This document shows positions 1-6,414 of a stretch of DNA of 8,973 nt, one piece after another. Positions within the stretch are counted from its first letter, which is position 1; each line of letters opens with the position of its first letter. The stretch comes from Treponema sp. Its GTDB lineage: Bacteria; Spirochaetota; Spirochaetia; Treponematales; Breznakiellaceae. The notes below the pieces were generated by a model. It had not been told where the DNA came from. It did no database searches and saw only the letters and a list, made by a program, of their open reading frames with translations. The DNA is taken from the NCBI GenBank assembly GCA_031277045.1, contig JAISLX010000044.1, forward strand, positions 1 through 8,973. Reading direction: 5' to 3'. A program made the translations under genes and the position numbers.

Positions 1-21
1 TTCCGCTTTTACAACGGTCAT
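1..21 (-). CDS. Start of an unidentified leftward gene (partial)
   Basis: Only the first seven codons (MTVVKAE) are inside the window, so no product can be named. The ATG at 21..19 is preceded by a strong Shine-Dalgarno sequence, GAGGAGG at 33..27, with a 5-nt gap. An in-frame GTG lies six codons upstream (39..37), but the ribosome site falls inside that extension, so the ATG is preferred. The gene has its own promoter and repeated operator-like sequences just upstream, so it is probably regulated separately from the transporter operon behind it. Start confidence is good; function is unknown. Confidence 0.6.
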
Positions 22-46
22 ATCAGCCTCCTCATTCACCGGCCAT

Positions 47-68
47 TTGTACTATTTACATAGTACAA
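47..68. promoter_or_regulatory. Inverted-repeat operator candidate over the -10 and start site
   Basis: TTGTACTA (47-54) and TAGTACAA (61-68) form a perfect 8-bp inverted repeat around a 6-bp AT-rich spacer. The right arm touches the -10 box and the centre lies near the predicted transcription start. This is the usual position of a dimeric repressor site. The regulator family cannot be named from the sequence. Confidence 0.6.
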
Positions 69-95
69 TATAAATAGACTAGTACAATCTGTCAA
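67..95 (-). promoter_or_regulatory. Sigma-70-type promoter of the left-edge gene
   Basis: On the minus strand a perfect -35 box TTGACA (95..90) is followed by a 17-bp spacer and the -10 box TATATT (72..67). Transcription would start near position 60, giving a leader of about 40 nt before the ATG at 21. Operator-like repeats lie in the spacer and across the -10 and start region. Confidence 0.75.
80..88. promoter_or_regulatory. Third copy of the TAGTACAAT half-site, in the promoter spacer
   Basis: TAGTACAAT occurs again at 80-88, between the -35 and -10 boxes and in the same orientation as the 61-69 copy. The two starts are 19 bp apart, close to two helical turns. It may be an extra half-site for the regulator bound at 47-68. 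Confidence 0.5.
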
Positions 96-352
96 GGGAA
101 ATATTGCAAAAATTTGAAACAGCGGACTTTAGACGGCTTTTTTCGGAAATTTTTACAAAATCAACCGGGTTTTGGGGAAAACTCACAAGATACAAAGGTG
201 GAAAAGCCGGGTAAAAAAGGAGGATATGATACTTGTGGGTCAGGTTTAGCCTTCAGAACAGAGAGGTTCACTTTTTCAAATATGAGCCCTGTGCGGCAAG
301 GGGCGGGGTATTAGACCCCACTGCGAATAAACGCGGTCAAAACCTCAGTTTT
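96..352. other. Intergenic stretch without a convincing gene
   Basis: This lies between the end of dppF and the left promoter. A 66-codon plus-strand frame (114-314, TTG start) has no clear ribosome site and no recognisable family. A strong Shine-Dalgarno sequence, AAGGAGG at 217-223, is followed by an ATG only 2 nt later and then a stop after seven codons, which suggests a remnant. A sequence resembling an IS605-type right end lies at 251-274. GGGGT-attag-ACCCC (306-320) is a small inverted repeat. GGCGGGGTATTA at 302-313 recurs exactly at 6245-6256. No T-tract follows the inverted repeat, so a terminator for dppF is not established. Confidence 0.5.
306..320. repeat. Small GC-rich inverted repeat downstream of dppF
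   Basis: GGGGT and ACCCC form a 5-bp perfect stem with the loop ATTAG, about 33 nt beyond the dppF stop codon. It could slow transcription leaving the operon, but there is no run of T after it on the minus strand. Confidence 0.35.
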
Positions 353-1327
353 TTACTTGTCGTAGAGGTGGCAGTATACATACTGTTCGCCGGAGATCAC
401 CCTGGGCAGGGGCGCTTTGGTTTTGCAGATCTCCGCGCAGTGGGGGCAGCGGGTGTGGAACTTGCAGCCCGGCGGGGGATTAATCGCCGAGGGAATGGTT
501 CCTTCCAAAAGCTGCCTGGGTTTGCGCTTGTGGGGATCCATTACCGGGATGGCCGCCATCAGGGCCTGGGTGTAGGGGTGCAGGGGGTTCCGGTAAAGGG
601 CGTCCTTGGACGCCACTTCCACCATGGAGCCCAGGTACATTACCCCGATGCGGTCGCTGAAAAATTCCACCACCGTAAGGTTGTGGGAGATAAAAATAAA
701 GGTAAGGTCGTACTCCTTTTTGATCTTGTTCAGCAGGTTGAGTACCTGGCTCTGAATGGAAACGTCCAGGGCGGAGACGGGTTCATCGGCGATGATGAGT
801 TTTGGCCGTACCGCCAGAGCCCGGGCGATACCGATGCGCTGCCGCTGGCCGCCTGAGAATTCGTGGGGATAACGGTTGGCGTGGTAAGAGGCGAGTCCCA
901 CATCGTTCAAAAGGCTTAAAACTTTCTTTTCCCGGTCCGCGTTGCTTTTCGCCAGCTTATGGACGATGAAAGGTTCCCCCACAATATCGCTCACTGTCAT
1001 CCGGGGGTTGAGGGAGGAGTAGGGATCCTGAAAGATCATCTGCACCTTCCTGCGAAGCTGGAGCATTTTACGGTCGCTTATCCCGGCCAGGTTGTCCCCG
1101 TCAAAATCAATGTCCCCTTCGGTGATGGATTCCAGCCTGCAGATCATCCGCCCCAGGGTGGATTTGCCGCAGCCCGACTCCCCCACGATGCCGAACACTT
1201 CCCCCTGCCGCACGTCGAAGCTTACGCCGTCCACGGCCCGAACCTGGTAATGTTTGCCAAAAACGCCCCTGCGGATATTGTAGTGTTTCTTCACATTTTG
1301 CAGGCTGACCAAGGTATTGCCGATCAT
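353..1327 (-). CDS. dppF: Peptide-type ABC transporter ATPase, second subunit (DppF/OppF)
   Basis: A 324-aa cytoplasmic ATPase that pairs with the DppD-type subunit to power import through the two permeases. Visible motifs are Walker A GESGCGKST (49-57), Q-loop Q100 in FQDPYSSLNP, signature FSGGQ (157-161), Walker B LIIADEP (177-183) and switch histidine H215. The C-terminal oligopeptide/dipeptide extension carries C288, C294, C297, C301 and C319. This cysteine pattern binds a [4Fe-4S] cluster in characterised Dpp/Opp ATPases. The ATG at 1327 overlaps the dppD stop as ATGA and has GGAGG 6 nt upstream. A longer in-frame ATG at 1399 would extend far into dppD and is rejected. It is the last gene of the operon. 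Confidence 0.93.
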   Translation of the reverse strand: MIGNTLVSLQNVKKHYNIRRGVFGKHYQVRAVDGVSFDVRQGEVFGIVGESGCGKSTLGRMICRLESITEGDIDFDGDNLAGISDRKMLQLRRKVQMIFQDPYSSLNPRMTVSDIVGEPFIVHKLAKSNADREKKVLSLLNDVGLASYHANRYPHEFSGGQRQRIGIARALAVRPKLIIADEPVSALDVSIQSQVLNLLNKIKKEYDLTFIFISHNLTVVEFFSDRIGVMYLGSMVEVASKDALYRNPLHPYTQALMAAIPVMDPHKRKPRQLLEGTIPSAINPPPGCKFHTRCPHCAEICKTKAPLPRVISGEQYVYCHLYDK

Positions 1328-2388
1328 GCTCCGCCTCCCGCAAGAAAATTCCGTCCACCCGCTTTGTCCGGCTGTCCGTCCCCGCCCTGAAGCCAGCATT
1401 TGCTGTAGTGGCCGCTCCCCACTTCGCTAAAACCCGGCTCCTCTTGGCCGCAAATTTCCAGGGCGTATTTGCAGCGGGACCGGAACTTGCAGCCTGGGGG
1501 CATGAACTTGGGGTTGGGCACATTCCCCGGAATAGACTCAAGTTCCCCGGAGCGGATTCCCAGCTTGGGGATAGAAGCCAGGAGCCCCTGGGTGTAGGGA
1601 TTCGACGGCCGGTCAAAAATATCGTAGACGCTGCCCTTTTCCACGATCCTGCCGCAGTACATCACCGACACCTGATCGCAGAGTTCCGCCACCACCCCCA
1701 GATCGTGGGTGATAAAGATGATCGAAGTGCCGATGTCCCGCCTCAACTGCATCATCAGTTCCAGGATCTGGGCCTGGATGGTTACGTCCAGGGCGGTGGT
1801 GGGCTCATCGGCGATAAGGAGGCTGGGGTTGCAGACCAGCCCCATGGCCACCATGACCCGCTGAAGCTGGCCTCCGGAAAGCTGAAAAGGGTACTCGGAG
1901 AGGAGGCTTTCCGCCCTGGAAAGCCGTACCTTTTTGAGGACTTCCAGGGTACGCCTGCGGGCCTCCTGGCGGTTTACCCGCTGGTGCAGTTGGATACTTT
2001 CGATGATCTGATCCCCGATTTTCATTACCGGGTTCAGGCTGGTCATGGGTTCCTGGAAGATCATGGCAATTTCGTTGCCCCGAATGTTCCGCATCTCCTC
2101 CTCCCCCAGTTCCCGCAGATCCCTGCCGTTGAAAATCACCCGGCCCTCGTCGATTCTGCCGGTGGTTCCCGCCAAAAGCCGCATGATCGACATGGCGGTA
2201 ACACTTTTGCCGCTCCCCGATTCCCCCACGATGCCCAGCACCTCCCCCGGCTTCAGTTCCAGGTCGATGCCTTCCAGCACCCGGACGATTCCCGTGTCGG
2301 TGTAGAAACTGGTACGGAGGTTTTCAACTTTCAGCACGTATTTTCCGGCCCCGCCGGGCGCGTCTTCTCTTTCAAACCTGTCAGCCAT
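1324..2388 (-). CDS. dppD: Peptide-type ABC transporter ATPase, first subunit (DppD/OppD)
   Basis: A 354-aa ATPase partner of the downstream DppF-type protein. Visible motifs are Walker A GESGSGKS (55-62), Q112 in FQEPMTSLNP, signature SGGQ (171-174), Walker B LLIADEP (190-196) and H228. The C-terminal domain has C300, C306, C313 and C331. Their spacing (X5, X6, X17) equals that in DppF once its extra C297 is ignored, so both subunits could hold an iron-sulfur cluster. The ATG at 2388 is only 3 nt past the upstream permease stop and has only a weak purine-rich ribosome site, so translation is probably coupled. A Gly-rich tail of about 20 residues after C331 looks dispensable. In E. coli the equivalent gsi ATPase is a single fused protein (GsiA); here the halves are separate genes. 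Confidence 0.93.
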   Translation of the reverse strand: MADRFEREDAPGGAGKYVLKVENLRTSFYTDTGIVRVLEGIDLELKPGEVLGIVGESGSGKSVTAMSIMRLLAGTTGRIDEGRVIFNGRDLRELGEEEMRNIRGNEIAMIFQEPMTSLNPVMKIGDQIIESIQLHQRVNRQEARRRTLEVLKKVRLSRAESLLSEYPFQLSGGQLQRVMVAMGLVCNPSLLIADEPTTALDVTIQAQILELMMQLRRDIGTSIIFITHDLGVVAELCDQVSVMYCGRIVEKGSVYDIFDRPSNPYTQGLLASIPKLGIRSGELESIPGNVPNPKFMPPGCKFRSRCKYALEICGQEEPGFSEVGSGHYSKCWLQGGDGQPDKAGGRNFLAGGGA

Positions 2389-2391
2389 GTT

Positions 2392-3300
2392 TTATTCCCC
2401 GTTAGCGATCTTCGGGTCCAGCGCGTCCCGCAGTCCGTCCCCCAGCAGGTTGAAACTGAGGACGGTAAAAAAAATGGCAAGCCCCGGAAAAAAGGTGGTG
2501 TGCCAGGTAGTAAGCATATAGTTCCTCCCGGTACTCAGCATGAGTCCCCATTCAGGGGTAGGGGGCTGGGCGCCCATCCCCAGAAAACTCAGAGACGAGG
2601 CGGTAAGGATCGAGGTGCCGATATTCATGGAAAACTGGATGATGATGTTGGGGATCGCGCTGGGAAGGATGTGTTTGAAAAGGATGCGGATATCCCGGCA
2701 GCCGGTACTGCGGGCGGCCTGGACATAGACGCTGTTTTTGATCGCCAGGGTACTGCTCCGTACCAGCCGGGCAAAACTGGGGGTGCCGAACAGGGCCACC
2801 GCGATGATCACGTTTCCCAGGCCCGGCCCCATGAGCGCCACGATGGCGATGGCCAAAATGATACCGGGGAAGGCGAAGAGGGTGTCGCAGACCCGCATGA
2901 TCGCCGAATCCAGCAGCCCCCCGTAATAGCCGGAGACAAGTCCCAGGACGGTTCCGAAGACAGCCCCCAGGGTAACCGAGAACATCCCCACCCCCAGGGA
3001 AATCCGGGCCCCGCAGAGAATCCGGGAGAAAATGTCCCTGCCGAATTCATCGGTGCCGAACCAGTGCGCCCCGGAGGGAGGTTCCAGCAGGGCTTCGTAG
3101 TTGTATTCGTTGGGGCCGTAGGGTATGACCATCTCGGCGGTAACGGCGATAACCACCAGCAGGGCGATAAAACCCAGGGCCGTCAGGGCGGTCTTCTGTT
3201 TTTTGAATTTCCGCAGGAATTCCGCAAGGGGGCTGTTGATGTTTTCCGCCGGCCCCATGCCGGCTTCGTCTATTGCCAGGGCCGCGCCTTCAGTTTCCAT
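2392..3300 (-). CDS. gsiD: ABC importer permease, GsiD/DppC family
   Basis: A 302-aa inner-membrane permease forming the channel with the GsiC-type subunit. A polar N-terminus is followed by a first membrane segment at about 38-58. Next comes the periplasmic HWFGTDEFGRDIFSR motif (79-93), typical of the DppC/GsiD family, then the remaining hydrophobic segments. The EAA-type coupling loop (about 188-214, QAARSTGCRDIRILFKHILPS) contacts the ATPases. The ending SFNLLGDGLRDALDPK is nearly that of E. coli GsiD as I recall it. The ATG at 3300 is chosen because GAGAGGA lies 6 nt upstream; a TTG seven codons earlier would overlap gsiC. It starts 13 nt after gsiC ends. Family assignment is firm; the Gsi rather than Dpp label is by recalled resemblance. 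Confidence 0.9.
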   Translation of the reverse strand: METEGAALAIDEAGMGPAENINSPLAEFLRKFKKQKTALTALGFIALLVVIAVTAEMVIPYGPNEYNYEALLEPPSGAHWFGTDEFGRDIFSRILCGARISLGVGMFSVTLGAVFGTVLGLVSGYYGGLLDSAIMRVCDTLFAFPGIILAIAIVALMGPGLGNVIIAVALFGTPSFARLVRSSTLAIKNSVYVQAARSTGCRDIRILFKHILPSAIPNIIIQFSMNIGTSILTASSLSFLGMGAQPPTPEWGLMLSTGRNYMLTTWHTTFFPGLAIFFTVLSFNLLGDGLRDALDPKIANGE

Positions 3301-3313
3301 GTATTTTCCTCTC

Positions 3314-4234
3314 TCAACCAAGCCTTATCTCCGGGTTTATCACCGCGTAGAGTACGTCAACGATCAGATTCACCACGATAAAGGTGAAGGCGAAGATCAG
3401 CACCAGAGTCTGGATAGCCGGATAATCCCGGTAGGAAACCGATTCTACCAGCAGGGAGCCCAGACCGGGATAGGCGAAAACTATCTCCACAACCACCGAT
3501 CCCCCAAGGAGGAAGCCGAACTGAAGTCCCAGTACGGTAATCACGGAGATCATGGAATTGCGGAACCCGTGCCGCCAGATTACCAGCCGCTCCGGCACCC
3601 CCTTGGCCCGGGCGGTACGGATATAGTCCGCCTTGAGCACCTCCAGCAGGGAAGACCGGGTAAACCGGGCAATTACCGCGAAAATATTGGTTCCCAGGGT
3701 GACGGCCGGAAGGATCAGGTTTCTGAAAGAGCCCGCCCCGGTGGTAGGCAGCCATCTGAGCCGCACCGAGAAAATCATGATCAGGATGAAACCTATCCAG
3801 AAGTTGGGCATGGAGATGCCGGACACCGCCCAGGTCATCCCCGCGTAGTCCTGCCACTTGGAACGGTGCCGGGCGGACCAGATCCCCACCGTAATACCCA
3901 GAAAACTGCTCCAGGCAATGGCCGCCAACGCCAGGGAAAAGGTGTTCCTAAAACGCATACCCAGTTCCGCGGAAACCGGCCGCTTGGTACGCAGGGAAAT
4001 GCCGAAGTCGCCCTGGAGTACCCCGCCGATGTAGTTAAAAAACTGAACCAGTACCGGCTTGTCCAGCCCCAGGTTGCGGCGGGTGTTTTCCACATCTTCC
4101 AGGGTAGCGTCCGGGCCGGCCAGCATACGGGCCGGATCTCCCGGAAGCATCCGCACGAAGAAGAAAACAAAAATGGTGATCAAGCACAGAGTAGGCAGCA
4201 TACCGATAAGCCGTTTTATAATGTACCTGAGCAT
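3314..4234 (-). CDS. gsiC: ABC importer permease, GsiC/DppB family
   Basis: A 306-aa inner-membrane permease. The N-terminal membrane segment (about 9-29) is followed by MLPGDPARMLAGP (29-41) and GDFGISL, both family hallmarks. WLPTTGAGSF (161-170) precedes the later helices. The EAA-type loop EVLKADYIRTARAKGVPERL (about 198-217) should bind the ATPases. The closing VVDVLYAxINPxIR-type tail matches DppB/GsiC proteins. Stretches such as GLQFGFLLGGSVVVE and the N-terminus recall E. coli GsiC closely. AGGAG lies 8 nt before the ATG. It follows gsiB after 108 nt containing a hairpin, and is 13 nt ahead of gsiD. It is the normal length for the family and has no disruptions. Confidence 0.92.
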   Translation of the reverse strand: MLRYIIKRLIGMLPTLCLITIFVFFFVRMLPGDPARMLAGPDATLEDVENTRRNLGLDKPVLVQFFNYIGGVLQGDFGISLRTKRPVSAELGMRFRNTFSLALAAIAWSSFLGITVGIWSARHRSKWQDYAGMTWAVSGISMPNFWIGFILIMIFSVRLRWLPTTGAGSFRNLILPAVTLGTNIFAVIARFTRSSLLEVLKADYIRTARAKGVPERLVIWRHGFRNSMISVITVLGLQFGFLLGGSVVVEIVFAYPGLGSLLVESVSYRDYPAIQTLVLIFAFTFIVVNLIVDVLYAVINPEIRLG

Positions 4235-4283
4235 AGGCGGAACTCCTGGGAAACTTTGGGCTTAGCATAAAAAACCTGTCCCG

Positions 4284-4311
4284 CCGGGCTTGCGCTGCCG
4301 CGCCTGCCCGG
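4284..4311 (-). terminator. Stem-loop between gsiB and gsiC (attenuator or mRNA stabiliser)
   Basis: In the transcript CCGGGC pairs with GCCCGG, then a symmetric 2x2 internal loop, then GCGC pairs with GCGC around a GGCA tetraloop. Six T residues follow at 4274..4269, 9 nt after the stem, which is rather far for a classic terminator. Partial termination or protection of the upstream 3' end would leave more binding-protein message than permease message, as is common in such operons. Confidence 0.55.
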
Positions 4312-4342
4312 TGAAACAAGGCCCCTATAGCTCTCTATCCCC

Positions 4343-5995
4343 TTAGGGCGCCATACGGGCGGCCCGCAGGTTGATGGCTCCGTCGGGGAAGTTGCTTACG
4401 TTGATGATCTTGCTGGTGGTTACCCACACATAGTTGGCGATGTGCCGGGGTACCACAGGCAGTTCATCCCACAGGAGATCCTGGGCTTCGGAGTAGGCTT
4501 TGCGGCGCACCTCGTCATCCGCCGAGGAAAGACCCTGCTTGATAAGAGCGTCGAGCTTGGCGTTGGAGAAGTAGGCCAGGTTGTAGTTCAGGGGCGGGGC
4601 GCTTTCGGTGGCAAAGAGGGGCCGGATAGCCCAGTCCGCGTCCCCGGTGGAGGAAGACCAGCCGGAAAGGTACATTTCCACCTCCACTTCCGATCCGGGG
4701 CCGGTAGCGTCCTGAACGCGCTCGTTGGTGATGGCGCTTTCCATCAGCTTGTTCTGGATAGTTATGCCCAGAGGGGCGTATTGCTGCTGGAAGAATTCCA
4801 GCACCTTGCTATTGTAAGAGGTGTTGGGGCCCATGATCGTGGTGCTGAAACCGTTGGGGTAGCCCGCCTCAGCCAGAAGCTGCTTTGCCTTTGCCACATC
4901 GTAGGGGATAAGGGGCATTTCTTTGGCAAACTGGGTGTCCGGGCCCATGATGGCGTTGGCCACGGTACCGATACCGTTTTCCACTACCGCGATCAGGGCG
5001 TTCCGGTCCAGGGCGTAGTTCAGGGCCTGGCGAACCCGCTTGTCGCTGAAAGGCTTCTTCTGGGTGTTCATCCAAAGGTAATAAACAGTAAGGCCCCGGC
5101 GTATCCCCACGCTGAAGGCTTTATCCGCTTGCAGAACCTTCACGCTTTCCGGAGGCACCGTCCACATAATCTGGGCATCCCCGGACTGGACCATGGCGGT
5201 ACGAGTAGCGCTCTCCGACACGGGCCTGAAGGTGATGGACTTGAAACCCGCGTCCTTCTCCGCCAAAGGCTTGCCGCCGGTCCGGGCGGAATCGTAACCC
5301 CACCAGTCCTTCTTCAGCCTGATGGTCAGGTGATCCCCCCGTACCCATTCCACAAATTCGTACTGCCCCGTACCCACCGCCTTATCGGCGCAGGCGTTAA
5401 CCCCCGCGTCAATCTGTTTGGGACTCATGATGACGCAGGCCGGGTGGGCCAGGGTGGGGATGAGGGCGCCGAAGGGCCCGGTGAGCTTTACCTTTACCGT
5501 GTAGGCGTCGATCTTCTCCCAAGTGTCGATTACGTCCGAAAGCAGGGCGGTCCGCTTAAGCCGCAGGGACTTGTCGTCCCATTTTTTGATGTTGGCAACA
5601 AAGGCATCCGCGTCCCAGGGCGTACCGTCGGTAAAGGAGATCCCCTTCCTCAACACGAAGGTGAATTCGGTGGCCTGATCGTTGGCGGTGTAGCTTTCCG
5701 CCAGCAGGTTGATCACCTTCATGTCATCGTCAAAGCCGAAAAGCCCGTCCATAATGAGCCGCTGGATACCCCCGGAAAGGGTGTCGCTGGTATCCTGGGG
5801 ATCCAACGTGGTAAAATCCACCGTCACCGCGGCGGTAATGTCCGTGTTCTGGGAAACCGACTGGCCCGCCGGGATACTCACCGGAGCCGCCGGGGCGGCG
5901 CTTGCGGCTTGCCCCTGTTTGCCGCCGCCGGCCCAAACCGGCGCGGAAACCAACAGGGCAAGGGCTGCGAAACTCCAAAAACCAATTCTTTTCAT
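4343..5995 (-). CDS. gsiB: Periplasmic substrate-binding protein, family 5 (GsiB-like)
   Basis: A 550-aa solute-binding protein of the SBP_bac_5 family that captures a peptide-like substrate and delivers it to the two permeases. The signal peptide has Lys-Arg at 2-3, a hydrophobic core to about 18 and a likely signal peptidase I site after A22 (PVWA then GGGK). There is no lipobox cysteine, so it should be soluble rather than lipidated. An Ala/Pro-rich linker runs to about 45. TLDPQD (63-68) opens the folded domain, and GWSSSTGDADW (445-455) together with the PLFA and YFSN segments matches E. coli GsiB as I recall it, suggesting glutathione or a small peptide. C187 and C202 could form a disulfide. 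The ATG at 5995 has AAGGAG 8 nt upstream. An ATG at 6031 is in frame but would bury the signal peptide. Confidence 0.88.
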   Translation of the reverse strand: MKRIGFWSFAALALLVSAPVWAGGGKQGQAASAAPAAPVSIPAGQSVSQNTDITAAVTVDFTTLDPQDTSDTLSGGIQRLIMDGLFGFDDDMKVINLLAESYTANDQATEFTFVLRKGISFTDGTPWDADAFVANIKKWDDKSLRLKRTALLSDVIDTWEKIDAYTVKVKLTGPFGALIPTLAHPACVIMSPKQIDAGVNACADKAVGTGQYEFVEWVRGDHLTIRLKKDWWGYDSARTGGKPLAEKDAGFKSITFRPVSESATRTAMVQSGDAQIMWTVPPESVKVLQADKAFSVGIRRGLTVYYLWMNTQKKPFSDKRVRQALNYALDRNALIAVVENGIGTVANAIMGPDTQFAKEMPLIPYDVAKAKQLLAEAGYPNGFSTTIMGPNTSYNSKVLEFFQQQYAPLGITIQNKLMESAITNERVQDATGPGSEVEVEMYLSGWSSSTGDADWAIRPLFATESAPPLNYNLAYFSNAKLDALIKQGLSSADDEVRRKAYSEAQDLLWDELPVVPRHIANYVWVTTSKIINVSNFPDGAINLRAARMAP

Positions 5996-6081
5996 GTCTT
6001 TCTCTCCTTTTCCTTCTTTATCCAAAGGCATACTCAGGCTTTTTCAAGCGCCAGGGTATTTGCCTTGGTGTATTGAGCATT

Positions 6082-6108
6082 TTTATAAGGTATCGGAAAA
6101 ATAGTCAA
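6082..6108 (-). promoter_or_regulatory. Candidate proximal promoter of the gsi operon
   Basis: TTGACT (6108..6103) and TATAAA (6087..6082) are separated by 15 bp, slightly short for sigma-70. Transcription would start near 6075, leaving a leader of about 80 nt before the gsiB ATG. Confidence 0.45.
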
Positions 6109-6134
6109 GCAAATAGTAACGAATAAGTACAAAA

Positions 6135-6163
6135 ATTATAAAAAAAAGGAAAAATGTTGATAA
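6135..6163 (-). promoter_or_regulatory. Candidate distal promoter of the gsi operon
   Basis: A perfect -10 box TATAAT (6140..6135) has a 17-bp spacer and a -35-like TTATCA (6163..6158, 4 of 6 consensus). The spacer is T-rich on the minus strand. It lies 53 bp upstream of the proximal candidate. Confidence 0.45.
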
Positions 6164-6172
6164 ATCGTGGTA

Positions 6173-6191
6173 TTTGTCTTGTTTTGACAAA
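6173..6191. promoter_or_regulatory. Palindrome upstream of the gsi promoters
   Basis: TTTGTC (6173-6178) and GACAAA (6186-6191) form a perfect 6-bp inverted repeat with a 7-bp spacer. It ends about 10 bp upstream of the distal -35 box, a suitable position for an activator. Chance occurrence in AT-rich DNA cannot be excluded. Confidence 0.35.
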
Positions 6192-6244
6192 ATTCCTACA
6201 TTTTTGTAACTATTCCCTGCGGGCGAAGCGCGGACATGAGGTTT

Positions 6245-6303
6245 GGCGGGGTATTAAACCAGACCTTCGACCGAGGAGACCCCGCTTCAGGGCGGGGAGA
6301 TTC
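6245..6303 (+). mobile_element. Solo right-end remnant resembling an IS200/IS605 (TnpB-type) element
   Basis: CCCCGC (6280-6285) and GCGGGG (6292-6297) form a 6-bp hairpin with the loop TTCAGG, followed at once by AGATTCAT. A CTTCAG-type loop in a GC-rich stem followed by AGGTTCA-like sequence is the usual look of the right end of TnpB-bearing IS605 elements and of the 3' part of their omega RNAs. GCGGGGT at 6246-6252 can pair instead with ACCCCGC at 6279-6285, giving an alternative fold. No tnpA or tnpB frame is present, so this would be a scar. It stops where homology between the two SPFH-like 3' ends begins. It may also act as a weak terminator for the lipid cassette; no T-tract follows. 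Confidence 0.45.
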
Positions 6304-6414
6304 ATTTCTCTCTGTTTTCTTTCTCCCGCCGCAGTTCGGCCGGCGCCTCAAGCCCGAAGATGTCGTTGGCTTTGAGTTCTTCGGTGATGGAGTTGGGGAC
6401 CAGCATCGTGGAGT
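6302..6414 (-). repeat. Direct repeat copy 1 (left flank of the lipid cassette)
   Basis: It aligns without gaps to 8861-8973 with six differences, all transitions. Homology begins exactly at 6302; the preceding bases (6301 and leftward) do not match those before 8861. The right border cannot be fixed because copy 2 runs off the window. Confidence 0.9.

Noticed and set aside
114..314. 66-codon plus-strand frame beginning KQRTLDGFF
   Set aside because: It starts at TTG without a spaced ribosome site. QRTLDGFF looks like a PCNA-binding box, but that partner is absent in bacteria. No family is recognised, so it is kept only as part of the intergenic description.
1328..1399. Upstream ATG extending dppF by 24 codons
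   Set aside because: It would overlap dppD by 76 nt. The ATGA overlap start at 1327 has a good GGAGG and fits the usual ATPase start.
1408..3381. Long plus-strand open frame (657 codons)
   Set aside because: It lies antisense to dppD and gsiD, which carry full family motifs. The translation is Gly/Pro/His/Gln-rich without any domain, as expected of an antisense shadow in GC-rich DNA.
5996..6031. Upstream ATG extending gsiB by 12 codons
   Set aside because: It would put charged residues before the signal peptide, and the strong AAGGAG lies inside this stretch, serving the ATG at 5995.
3125..6076. Other long plus-strand frames (3125-4270 and 4442-6076)
   Set aside because: They are antisense shadows of gsiC and gsiB, with no motifs and no ribosome sites.
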